Shown here: positions 8,441 through 15,983 of the stretch, in pieces
How the letters are laid out: every line of letters starts with the position of its first letter
Position numbering within the stretch: position 1 is the stretch's first letter
Assembly (NCBI GenBank): GCA_947588605.1
Contig: CANPYK010000006.1
Span: 1 to 64,000, forward strand
Direction of reading: 5' to 3'
Source: an uncultured Oscillospiraceae bacterium
GTDB taxonomy: Bacteria > Bacillota > Clostridia > Oscillospirales > Oscillospiraceae
Length of the DNA: 64,000 bases
The notes under the pieces: generated by a model
Seen by the model: the letters and a program-made list of their open reading frames with translations, nothing else
What the model was told of the DNA's origin: nothing
Database searches by the model: none
Made by a program: the position numbers and the translations under genes

Positions 8441-9930
8441 AGCTTCGCCTCCCCGCCGTCCCCGGTCTTCAGCTCCGGCTCCCGGTCGCGCTTGACGGTC
8501 ATGCTCTTTCGCAAAAGGGCGCGGCTCTGGTGCCGGCCCTCGCTCCCGGCGAAGGGGGACATGTAGGGCACGCCGAAGCTCTCGAGGCTGGAAAGATGGT
8601 AGACGATGAGGGCGCAGCCCATGGCCACGCCGAACATCCCCAGAAAAATGGCCGCCAGCACCAGCAAGAACCGGCACAGGCGCAGGGCCGAGCCCATGTC
8701 GATGTTGGGCATGGTGTACCCGGCGATACCCGCCAGGGCCACCACGACCACCACCACCGGGGAGACGACGCTGGCCTCCACCGCCGACTGGCCCACGATG
8801 AGGGCGCCGATGATGCTCACCGTCTCGCCGATGGGGCTGGGCAGGCGGATGCCGGCCTCCTGCAAAAGCTCAAAGGCCAGGAGCATCAGCACCACCTCCA
8901 CCGCCGTGGGGAAGGGCACCGAGGCGTGGGCCTCGATCATGGACTGGAGAAGCCGGGTGGGGATCATCTCCTGGTGGTACATGGCCACAGCCACGTAAAA
9001 GGCCGGGGCCAGGAGCGTCAGCGCCACGGAGAGATACCGCAAAAGCGTCAGCGCCGAGGCCACGATGAAGTGGCCGGAGTGGTCCTCCGGGACCTTCATG
9101 AACTGGGAGAACGTGCCGGGGACCAGGAAGCCCAGAGGCAGGCCGTCCACCAGCATCCCCACCCGCCCCTCCAGAAGGTTCATGCAGAACTTGTCCGTGC
9201 GCTCCGTGGAGATGACCTGGGGGAAGGGAGAACGGTGTCTGTCCACGATGTTTTCCTCGATAACGGCGCTGGTCAGCGCCCCCTCGACCTCGATCTTCTC
9301 AAGCCGCCGGGACGCCTCCGCCACAAGCTCCGGGTTGGTAAAGCCGTCGATATAGACAAGAGTGGCGGAGGTCCTGGCGCGCTGGCCCAGGGGGAATTCC
9401 TTGATCTTCAGGTGGGGGTTGCGCAGCTTGCGGCGGACCAGGGTGGTGTTGATCTTCATGGTCTCCACAAAGGCGTCCTTGGCGCCCTTGACCACCTTCT
9501 CCTCCTTGGGGGCGTCCACGCCCCGGCGCTGGGGGCTCTTGACCTCGAAGGTCACGGCCCGGCGCTCCGCGTCGAAGATGAGGGCGCAAAAGCCGTTCAG
9601 GAGGTCGGAGGCCAGGTCCCCCAGCGTCTCCCGGCACTTGGCGGTGTAGACGTACACCGAGCCGCCCAAAAGCCGCGCGATGGCCTGGGATCCCCGGACG
9701 CCGGCGAAGCGCTCGGGGTCCGTGAGGGGACGGATGACCTGCTCCGCCACATCGGACCCGGACACCAGCCCGTCCAGGAAGCAAAGCCGCGCCTTATTGG
9801 ACGGATCGCCCCCGATGTGCAGGTCGCGGCTTTCAAAATCGTAGCACCCTTCGAAGACCGCCTCCAGCGCCGCCACGGTGACGGGGGCGTTTTCGGCGAT
9901 CTCGGGGGGCGATTTCTCCTTTTTCAACAT
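8437..9930 (-). CDS. gerAA: Spore germination receptor subunit GerAA
   Basis: 497 aa from ATG 9930, chosen because GGTGAG lies just upstream; an in-frame ATG 30 bp further up has no RBS. It has a large N-terminal soluble domain, including the DGLPLGFLVPG-type motif near residue 270, and then about four or five TM helices (about 300-450), as in GerAA/SpoVAF family proteins of 460-500 aa. It is first in the gerAA-gerAC-gerAB-sleB operon. A forespore (sigma-G) promoter is expected in 9950-10020, but I cannot identify one with confidence. Confidence 0.92.
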   Translation of the reverse strand: MLKKEKSPPEIAENAPVTVAALEAVFEGCYDFESRDLHIGGDPSNKARLCFLDGLVSGSDVAEQVIRPLTDPERFAGVRGSQAIARLLGGSVYVYTAKCRETLGDLASDLLNGFCALIFDAERRAVTFEVKSPQRRGVDAPKEEKVVKGAKDAFVETMKINTTLVRRKLRNPHLKIKEFPLGQRARTSATLVYIDGFTNPELVAEASRRLEKIEVEGALTSAVIEENIVDRHRSPFPQVISTERTDKFCMNLLEGRVGMLVDGLPLGFLVPGTFSQFMKVPEDHSGHFIVASALTLLRYLSVALTLLAPAFYVAVAMYHQEMIPTRLLQSMIEAHASVPFPTAVEVVLMLLAFELLQEAGIRLPSPIGETVSIIGALIVGQSAVEASVVSPVVVVVVALAGIAGYTMPNIDMGSALRLCRFLLVLAAIFLGMFGVAMGCALIVYHLSSLESFGVPYMSPFAGSEGRHQSRALLRKSMTVKRDREPELKTGDGGEAKL

Positions 9931-10022
9931 AGGCTCACCACGCTTTTTTCCATGTGGCATTTATTGTGCCCGGACCGACGGAAAATACTTTTGAAATATT
10001 TGCAAAATTAGCTTGTATCCGC

Positions 10023-10051
10023 TTGACGCGGGCGCGAGCGGCTGATATAAT
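10023..10051 (+). promoter_or_regulatory. Sigma-A type promoter for the GNAT gene
   Basis: TTGACG (10023-10028), 17 bp, TATAAT (10046-10051). It lies 36 bp before the ATG at 10088 and is divergent from the gerA operon. Confidence 0.75.
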
Positions 10052-10087
10052 GATACGAAATTCGCACGAATCGGAGGAGGTGAGCGG

Positions 10088-10615
10088 ATGTATCTGGAGA
10101 CGGCGCGCCTGACGCTGCGGCACATGGAGGAGGGCGATTTCCCGGACTACCTGACCTACGCCACGGATGAGGAGACCTGCCGGATGCTGGGCACCTGGCG
10201 GCCTAAAAACGAGGCGGAGGCGCGGGAGTCCTTTGAGTGGCTGATGGTCCACGAAAAGCGCTTTTACGCCATGGTCCTCCGGGAGGAGGGGCGGTGCGTG
10301 GGGCATCTCATCGTCCAGAATTTCCCGGACATAGGGAAGCTTCCGGAGCTTGCGGGCCTGGAGGGGCGGTCCCTCACCTTCTGCGTGGCCCCTGATTACC
10401 GCCGCCGGGGCTTCGCCGCCGAGGCCGTTGGCGCGGTGGTGGATTATCTTTTTGAAAAGCGCGGCGTGGATTACGTCAATTCCGGCTACTTCACCTTCAA
10501 CGAGCCCTCCCGGCGCCTCCACGAAAAGCTGGGCTTCCGCCCCATCTCCCACCCCACCGTCCCCCTCCCCGACGGCGGCGAGGCCGTGGGGGTGGAGACG
10601 ATAAGGTTCCGATAG
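10088..10615 (+). CDS. GNAT family N-acetyltransferase (RimJ/RimL-like)
   Basis: 175 aa, one GNAT domain. The opening pattern (ETARLTLRHMEEGDFPDYL) and the acetyl-CoA-binding region (FCVAPDYRRRGFAAEAVGAV, about residues 97-116) followed by NEPSRRLHEKLGF (about 138-150) are typical of the RimJ/RimL type, which acetylates protein N-termini or small amines. The substrate cannot be told from the sequence. GGAGGAGG at 10073-10080 is the RBS. The gene is monocistronic, with its own promoter, and is followed by a repeat block. Confidence 0.88.
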   Translation: MYLETARLTLRHMEEGDFPDYLTYATDEETCRMLGTWRPKNEAEARESFEWLMVHEKRFYAMVLREEGRCVGHLIVQNFPDIGKLPELAGLEGRSLTFCVAPDYRRRGFAAEAVGAVVDYLFEKRGVDYVNSGYFTFNEPSRRLHEKLGFRPISHPTVPLPDGGEAVGVETIRFR

Positions 10616-11215
10616 ACGCCCCCACCCTGGCCGTCGCTTCGCGCGGCCACCCCTCCCGGAGGGAGGGGCTTTGGCGGGGCGCTCATGGGGAACGCTCTGT
10701 CCTCCCACCTTCGCTACCCCCCTGCCCCCCTCCTACGAGGAGGGGGCGAAAATGGTTGCGGCTTCGCCGCTGTTTTGATTTATCCGCTGCGGCGGGGACG
10801 GGGGACGAAGGACGGGGGCTCGAATCCCCCCTACCCCCTTTGCCCCAAAGGGGGGCAAAAAGGTTTTGCGCCGCTTTGCGGCGCAATTTTTTATAAACGC
10901 GGCGCGAAGCGCCGCAACCTTATTCCCCTACCCCTTTTTCGGAAAAAGGGGTGCCGCCGCAGCGGCGGGGTATTCGAGCCCTCGTCCCCCGTCCTAGCCT
11001 TCCCCACAAAGTGGGGAAGGTGGCGCCCGCAGGCGCCGGATGAGGTGCGTGCGTTCATCGCAGCCGCTCAAAGCCCTTCGGCTCCCACCTCACCCCTCCC
11101 CCTCCATCTCCGCGCTAAGAGCCGCCGCTTCGCGGCGGTTGCGCTCCGAAACGCGCCTGCGGGCGCAGCCGCCCTGCGGGGAGGGCTCTGAGTCGGAGGC
11201 GGGTGCGGTTTGTTG
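10616..11215. repeat. Mosaic of dispersed GC-rich palindromic repeats (block B)
   Basis: 600 bp without a gene. It carries the CCTCCTACGAGGAGG module (about 10729-10745), the TTGCGGCTTCGCCGC module (about 10753-10770), a TTTTTCGGAAAAAGGGG module followed by CCGCCGCAGCGGCGG (about 10935-10968), and CTTCCCCACAAAGTGGGGAAG with the GGCGCCCGCAGGCGCC palindrome (about 11000-11040). The same modules in the same order reappear in the blocks at 22050-22290 and 36290-36710. Confidence 0.8.
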
Positions 11216-11222
11216 GGGGCGC

Positions 11223-11251
11223 AAAAAACACCCCTCTTTTCAGAGGGGTGT
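11223..11251 (-). terminator. Rho-independent terminator downstream of hfq
   Basis: Read on the minus strand, the 9-bp stem ACACCCCTC/GAGGGGTGT is followed by TTTTTT. It should end the mutL-miaA-hfq transcript. Confidence 0.85.
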
Positions 11252-11263
11252 ACTTAAAGATAC

Positions 11264-11292
11264 TTGACAATTTACTTAATTTATGGTATAAT
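11264..11292 (+). promoter_or_regulatory. Perfect consensus promoter antisense to hfq
   Basis: TTGACA (11264-11269), exactly 17 bp, TATAAT (11287-11292). On the plus strand no sense gene follows for more than 4 kb; transcription would start near 11299 and run antisense through the whole hfq gene (11301-11573). Confidence 0.7.
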
Positions 11293-11300
11293 TGAGGGGA

Positions 11301-11573
11301 TCACGCGAGGGTGGCCAGGTCCCGGGGCTCTTGGGGGGAGAGGGTGTCTTCGAAGTCCGGGAGGGTGAGGGCGCGGGCGGGGGCGATGGTGGAGATGGCG
11401 TGCTTGTAGACCATCTGCTGCTTGCCGTCGCTCTCCAAAAGGACGGTGAAGCTGTCGTAGCCCAGGACGGTGCCGCGCATCTGGAAGCCGTTTACGAGAA
11501 AGACCGTCAGGGGGGAGCGGCGCTTTCTCGCCTCGTTTAAAAAGGAATCCTGCAAATTGAGTGGTTTTATCAT
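11301..11573 (-). CDS. hfq: RNA chaperone Hfq
   Basis: 90 aa. It has the Sm1 motif ([19 protein letters not shown] to GYDSFTVLL, about residues 8-48) and the Sm2 motif YKHAIST (about 56-62) characteristic of bacterial Hfq, plus a short acidic tail. The hexamer binds sRNAs and mRNAs. The gene is last in a conserved mutL-miaA-hfq order. The leader between miaA and hfq contains an 8-bp inverted repeat (11575-11582 / 11614-11621) whose promoter-distal arm directly abuts the hfq ATG, so the RBS region may be structured. A consensus promoter on the opposite strand starts just past the stop codon. Confidence 0.97.
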   Translation of the reverse strand: MIKPLNLQDSFLNEARKRRSPLTVFLVNGFQMRGTVLGYDSFTVLLESDGKQQMVYKHAISTIAPARALTLPDFEDTLSPQEPRDLATLA

Positions 11574-11623
11574 ATGTAAGCCGCCTTTCTTTCGGGGCGG
11601 GGCCCCGTGTTTAGGCTTACAGT

Positions 11624-12559
11624 TTATACCAGCTCCCGCGCGAAATCCGTCGAAAGCGCGACGGCCTTTTGAAAATCCGGGGGATTTTTAAAGTCGATCC
11701 ATAAGGCGTCCTGATAGCGGCGGCACCAGCTGAGCTGCCGCTTGGCGTAGCGGCGGGATTCGCGCTTGATGAGCTCCACGGCCTCCGGTACGGTGCAGCG
11801 CCCCTCCAGAGCGGCGGTGAGCTCCTTGTAACCGATGGCCTGCATGGCGGTGTGCTTGGCGGTGAGGCCCCGGGCCAGGAGGGATCGGACCTCCTCCGGG
11901 AGGCCGCGGGACATCATGTCGTCCACCCGGCGGTCGATGCGGGCGTAAAGCTCCGCGCGGTCGGCGAAATTGAGGACGATAAAGCGGGCATCAAAGCGCG
12001 GGGGGAGGGTTTGCGTGCGCGCGTCGTGGCGGGTGATGCTGCCGCCGGCGCGGGCGATCTCCAGGGCGCGGACGATGCGCTTTTTATCATTGGGGTGGAG
12101 CTTTTGGGCGCGGTCCGGGTCGGTCCGGGCCAGCTCGGCCAAAAGCGCCTCGCCGCCCTCGGCGTCATACCGGGCGCAGAGGGATTCCCGCAACGCGGTA
12201 TCCTCCGGGCGGGGGGCGAAATCCCTGCCGGAGACGAGGGATTCGATGTAAAGTCCCGTACCGCCCACGATGACGGGGAGCCTGCCGCGGCTGAGGATGT
12301 CCTCGCAGGCACGGGTGGCGGCCTCCACGTAGAGGGAGACGGAGTAGGGCTCGAAGGGGCTGGCCACGCCGATCATGTGGTGGGGGACGCCCCGCGTCTC
12401 CTCCGGGGTGGGCTTGGCGGTGCCGATGTCCATGTACCGATAGACCTGCATGGAGTCGGCGGAGACCACTTCGCCGTTCAGCTTTTCGCAAAGCTCCACA
12501 CCCAGACGGGTCTTGCCGGTGGCGGTGGGGCCGGTGATCACGAGTACGGAAGATGTCAT
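11624..12559 (-). CDS. miaA: tRNA dimethylallyltransferase MiaA
   Basis: 311 aa, normal length. The P-loop [11 protein letters not shown] (about residues 10-20), the [17 protein letters not shown] block (about 35-51) and the [11 protein letters not shown] segment (about 98-108) are diagnostic. It transfers a dimethylallyl group to N6 of A37 in tRNAs reading UNN codons. Its start overlaps the mutL stop by 4 bp. The next modification step is done by MiaB, encoded divergently 3.4 kb away. Confidence 0.97.
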   Translation of the reverse strand: MTSSVLVITGPTATGKTRLGVELCEKLNGEVVSADSMQVYRYMDIGTAKPTPEETRGVPHHMIGVASPFEPYSVSLYVEAATRACEDILSRGRLPVIVGGTGLYIESLVSGRDFAPRPEDTALRESLCARYDAEGGEALLAELARTDPDRAQKLHPNDKKRIVRALEIARAGGSITRHDARTQTLPPRFDARFIVLNFADRAELYARIDRRVDDMMSRGLPEEVRSLLARGLTAKHTAMQAIGYKELTAALEGRCTVPEAVELIKRESRRYAKRQLSWCRRYQDALWIDFKNPPDFQKAVALSTDFARELV

Positions 12560-14427
12560 GCGCGTTTAAAGCTCCTGTCCAGCTGGGATCGGGTGAGCTC
12601 CAGGCTCACGGGGCGGCCGTGGGGGCAGTAGCGGACCTCGCCGGAGAGGACCTTGTCCACAAGGGCCGTGAGCTCCCGGGGGTCGGAGCGCTTGCCGGCC
12701 TTGATGGCGGCCTTGCAGGCCACGGTGTGGAGGACGTCGTCCCGCATGGCCTCCACGTCCCGCTTGCCGCCGGTCTTCAGCTTCCCGGCGATCTCCTCCA
12801 GCGTCCCGGCGGGGTCGGAGAGGTCCATGTCCAGGGGGACAGCGCGGATGGCGATGGCGCCGTCGCCGAAGTCGTCCAGCTCGAAGCCCAGGTCGGTGAG
12901 GAGGTTGGCGTTCTCTAAAAGGACGCCGGCGGTCTCGCCGTCCACGTCGCAGATGACGGGGCTTAAAAGGAGCTGGCCGGTGGGCTCGTGGGGGCGGGAT
13001 TTGAGCTTGTCGAAGAGCATCCGCTCATGGGCGGCGTGCTTGTCGATGAGGAAGAGGCTCTCGCCCCGCTCCACCAGGACGTAGGTGTTCAGCGCCTCCC
13101 CCACGTAACGCCAGTCCCGCCGGGGGGCGGGGGCCGGGTCGGGGACGGGCTCGGGGGCTTTGGACGGGATGGGACGGGGCTGTTCCGGGAGGGGAATAGA
13201 GGACTGGTCCGGCATCCGGACGCTCTCGCGAAGCTCAAACTCCGGCAGGGCGGGCTTAAACGGCTTGCCCTGGCCCTGGGCCGGGACGTGGCGGAAGAAA
13301 TTGCCCGAGGGGGCGGATTTGGCGGAGGAAAAGCCCGGCTTCTCCGGGGCAAAGAGAGGCGCGCCGGGGAGCTTTTTGGGGTCCGGCAAGCCGGCGGCTC
13401 GGAGGGTGCTCTGGGAGATGGGCAGCTCGGCGGGGCCGTCCTCCCGCTCCAGCGCGCCGCGGACGGCCCAGTAGACCGCGTCGAAGACGGCGCGCTCGTC
13501 GGCGAAGCGGACCTCCAGCTTCGTGGGGTGGACGTTCACGTCCACCGCGCCCAGGGGCAGCTCCACGTTGAGAAGGCACACGGGGAAGCGGCCGGTGAAG
13601 AGGGAATTTTTGTACGCCTGCTCCACGGCGGCCTGGAGAAGCTTGGATTTGATGAACCGGCCGTTGATGAAGAAAAACTGCCAGGAGCGGTTGCCCCGGG
13701 CGGCGGCGGGGGTGGAGACGTAGCCGGAGACGGCGATGGCGTCCATCTTGTTTTGCGCCTCCAGAAGGCCCCGGGCGAAGTCCCGGCCCAGGGCGCAGTA
13801 GGCGGCGGACTGGAGGCGGCCGTCGCCGGGGGTGTGCAGCTCCTCCTTGCCGTCCCGGACGTAGCGGACGGAGATCTCGGGGTGGGAAAGGGCCAGGCGC
13901 GTCACGGCGGAGGCTACGGCGGCGCTCTCCGCCCGGTCGTTTTTCATGAATTTCTGGCGGGCCGGGGTGTTGTAGAAGAGGTCCCGGACCGCGATGGTCG
14001 TGCCCTCCGGGGTCCCCACGGGGGCTTTGTCCCGCTTGACGCCGGCCTCCAGCGTCAGGCACACGCCCTCCGCCGCGCCCCGCTCGCGGGTGCGCAGCTC
14101 GATTTTGGAGACACTGGCGATGGCCGCCAAAGCCTCGCCCCGGAAGCCCAGGGTGCCGATGGCCGCCAGCTCCTCCTCCCGGCGGAGCTTGGAGGTGGCG
14201 TGGCGGAGAAAGGCCGTCTCCACGTCCTCGGGGGCGATGCCGCAGCCGTCGTCGGTGACGCGCACCAGGGCCATGCCGCCGGCGGCGATCTCTACGGTGA
14301 TAAACCGCGCCCCGGCGTCCACGCTGTTTTCCGTCAGCTCCTTGACCACGGAGGCCGGCCTTTCCACCACCTCCCCGGCGGCGATGAGGTCGGCAAGGTG
14401 GGGGGACATCTCATAAATTCTCGGCAT
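12556..14427 (-). CDS. mutL: DNA mismatch repair protein MutL
   Basis: 623 aa. The N-terminal GHKL ATPase carries IAAGEVVERPASVVKEL and ENSVDAG (about residues 14-40) and GFRGEAL (about 94-100). A Pro-rich linker spans about 330-440. The C-terminal dimerisation/endonuclease domain has DKHAAHERMLFD (about 475), where nicking MutLs usually have DQHAxHERxxYE, and the CPHGRPV motif near the end; the Q-to-K and E-to-D changes may weaken metal binding. It works with MutS (17400-20093) although the two genes sit in separate, divergent transcription units. Confidence 0.96.
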   Translation of the reverse strand: MPRIYEMSPHLADLIAAGEVVERPASVVKELTENSVDAGARFITVEIAAGGMALVRVTDDGCGIAPEDVETAFLRHATSKLRREEELAAIGTLGFRGEALAAIASVSKIELRTRERGAAEGVCLTLEAGVKRDKAPVGTPEGTTIAVRDLFYNTPARQKFMKNDRAESAAVASAVTRLALSHPEISVRYVRDGKEELHTPGDGRLQSAAYCALGRDFARGLLEAQNKMDAIAVSGYVSTPAAARGNRSWQFFFINGRFIKSKLLQAAVEQAYKNSLFTGRFPVCLLNVELPLGAVDVNVHPTKLEVRFADERAVFDAVYWAVRGALEREDGPAELPISQSTLRAAGLPDPKKLPGAPLFAPEKPGFSSAKSAPSGNFFRHVPAQGQGKPFKPALPEFELRESVRMPDQSSIPLPEQPRPIPSKAPEPVPDPAPAPRRDWRYVGEALNTYVLVERGESLFLIDKHAAHERMLFDKLKSRPHEPTGQLLLSPVICDVDGETAGVLLENANLLTDLGFELDDFGDGAIAIRAVPLDMDLSDPAGTLEEIAGKLKTGGKRDVEAMRDDVLHTVACKAAIKAGKRSDPRELTALVDKVLSGEVRYCPHGRPVSLELTRSQLDRSFKRA

Positions 14428-14517
14428 CGGTTCTCACCTGACTCTCCATTCTCTTTTGGTTTTCCGAAGGCTCAAAGTTGTGACAGCGGCGCATGTTCGC
14501 TGACAAACGGGAAGTTG

Positions 14518-14697
14518 TTATTTAGATTTCTCTTTTCTGAACAGGGCGATACCTGAAACAAGTGAAAAGCAACCTAATAAGCCGATTACAAGTCTCCATA
14601 TTACACTGTGGACTTCTGCTATTATTGATGGACAAAATACAGCAAACAGAATAATAATCAATCCTACGATTACCAATGTAAAATTAGCTATTTTCAT
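14518..14697 (-). CDS. Small two-helix membrane protein in AT-rich DNA
   Basis: 59 aa, too short for most gene callers. ATG at 14697 is preceded by AAGGAG with an 8-base spacer. The protein has two hydrophobic segments (about residues 5-25 and 34-52) around a short EVHSVIWR loop and ends with a basic tail RKEKSK. The coding DNA is strikingly AT-rich and uses codons such as ATA, TTA and AGA that neighbouring genes avoid, suggesting recent acquisition. It sits between the racemase-like gene and mutL on the same strand. Function is unknown. Confidence 0.7.
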   Translation of the reverse strand: MKIANFTLVIVGLIIILFAVFCPSIIAEVHSVIWRLVIGLLGCFSLVSGIALFRKEKSK

Positions 14698-14803
14698 TAT
14701 GGCATCTCCTTGTAAATCCCGATTTTCCGATCTCCCATTGTTATACCAAAAACAAGCTGAAAATCCTTCTGATTTTTACCGGGACACAAAGCCGGAGGGG
14801 GAC

Positions 14804-15859
14804 TTACCTATACTGCCGGGGCAACCCCTTGACGTTTACGGGGTCTACGTCCATGGTGACCACGTCGCCCACCTGGCACTTGGTGTCGGTGACGTCCAGG
14901 ATGGTGTGCATCATGCCCACGTCCCCCACGATGCGAAGCTTCTGGTCGCCCAGCTTCACGGTGGGGCGGCGGCGACGGGAGCGGATGAGGTCCACAAGGC
15001 TCTGCCCCTGCTCCTGGCGGGTGATATTGAAGCCGTGGTAATAGCCCACGGACACCACCGCCAGCCGCGCGGGGCGCTTCAGGGCGACGCCGCCGATGCG
15101 GTGGCCCTTGGGGAACCAGCCCACCTCCTCGATGCCCGCCTCGATGCGGCCCACCTTCACAAGGCCGGGGGCGGCCCCGCCGGCCACCCGGCCGGAGAAG
15201 GCGGTGCCCACCCGCACGGCGTCCATGAGGTCGAAGTCGTATTTGAAGAGGGCGGCGGAGTCGCAAATGGAGGCCATACCCGTCTCATAGCCCATGGCGT
15301 GGAGGGTATCCAGCACGGACTTGAAGGCGTCCAGCTGGGAAAGCGTCCGCTTCCGGCTCTTCCAGGACTGGGCATAGGTGGAAAAGACGCCCACCACCGC
15401 CAGATTCGACATATAGCGGTAGATGGCGGTGATCTTGTCCGTCTCCGTGGGGATGAAGCCGTAACGGCCGAGGCCGGTGTCGATCTTGATCTGGACCTCG
15501 CAGACGGTCTTGCGCTCCTCGGCGATGGCGTTGAGGACCACGGCGGCCTCGTAGGAGCCCACGGTGCAGATGACGTTCAGGTCCACCAGCTGCCGCAGCT
15601 CCTTTTCGTCGGCGGTGGAGCGGAGCATCATCAGCTGCTCCTCGATGAACCCGGCGGCCCGCAGGGCGTCGGCGTCCCTGGGGTCGGACACGGCGAAGGC
15701 GCGGATGCCCTCCTCCCGCAGGAGCTTCGCGGTGGTCACAAGCCCGAGGCCAAAGGCGTCCCCGGTGAGGTCGGCCCAGATCTGGGCCCCCCGTGCCCGG
15801 GCCTTCACGGCGGCGACGTTCTGCTTGATGGCGGCTTTATCAATGATGAGGTTTTTCAT
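14804..15859 (-). CDS. Alanine-racemase-fold protein lacking the PLP lysine
   Basis: 351 aa from ATG 15859 (AAAGGAGG upstream; an in-frame upstream start lacks an RBS). The whole chain follows the fold-type III alanine racemase pattern: N-terminal TIM barrel with KIDTGLGRYGF (about residue 135) and a C-terminal beta domain with SVGYYHG (about 285) and DVGMMHTILDVTD (about 321). However, the block that normally reads VVKANAYGHG here reads DLTGDAFGLG, so the Schiff-base lysine aligns with Thr32. The tyrosine of the VGY motif remains. It may have lost racemase activity, or may use PLP or another ligand differently. It is divergent from miaB. Confidence 0.8.
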   Translation of the reverse strand: MKNLIIDKAAIKQNVAAVKARARGAQIWADLTGDAFGLGLVTTAKLLREEGIRAFAVSDPRDADALRAAGFIEEQLMMLRSTADEKELRQLVDLNVICTVGSYEAAVVLNAIAEERKTVCEVQIKIDTGLGRYGFIPTETDKITAIYRYMSNLAVVGVFSTYAQSWKSRKRTLSQLDAFKSVLDTLHAMGYETGMASICDSAALFKYDFDLMDAVRVGTAFSGRVAGGAAPGLVKVGRIEAGIEEVGWFPKGHRIGGVALKRPARLAVVSVGYYHGFNITRQEQGQSLVDLIRSRRRRPTVKLGDQKLRIVGDVGMMHTILDVTDTKCQVGDVVTMDVDPVNVKGLPRQYR

Positions 15860-15921
15860 ATTGACCTCCTTTACCCCCATGGGGCGCCAAAAAAGGATGC
15901 CTTTATTATACAATATGCGTC

Positions 15922-15950
15922 TTGTAAATTCCATAGAAATTTGTTAAAAT
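15922..15950 (+). promoter_or_regulatory. Promoter for miaB-mutS
   Basis: TTGTAA (15922-15927), 17 bp, TAAAAT (15945-15950), 33 bp before the GTG start of miaB. The opposite strand has a TATAAT at 15905-15910 that may serve the divergent racemase-like gene, but its -35 is poor. Confidence 0.6.
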
Positions 15951-15983
15951 ACGAGTAGTTTTTGAAAATGGAGACATTTTGCC

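Noticed and set aside
8530..10011. A 493-codon plus-strand frame opposite gerAA
   Set aside because: His/Gly/Asp-rich shadow frame; gerAA on the minus strand has clear family motifs and an RBS.
9950..10020. A sigma-G promoter for the gerA operon
   Set aside because: A CACAATA sequence resembles the -10 element, but no -35 at correct spacing is convincing.
10800..10990. GGCTCGAATCC- and GTATTCGAGCC-like strings resembling the T-arm of tRNAs
   Set aside because: No acceptor stem, D-arm or anticodon arm can be built around them; they belong to the dispersed repeats.
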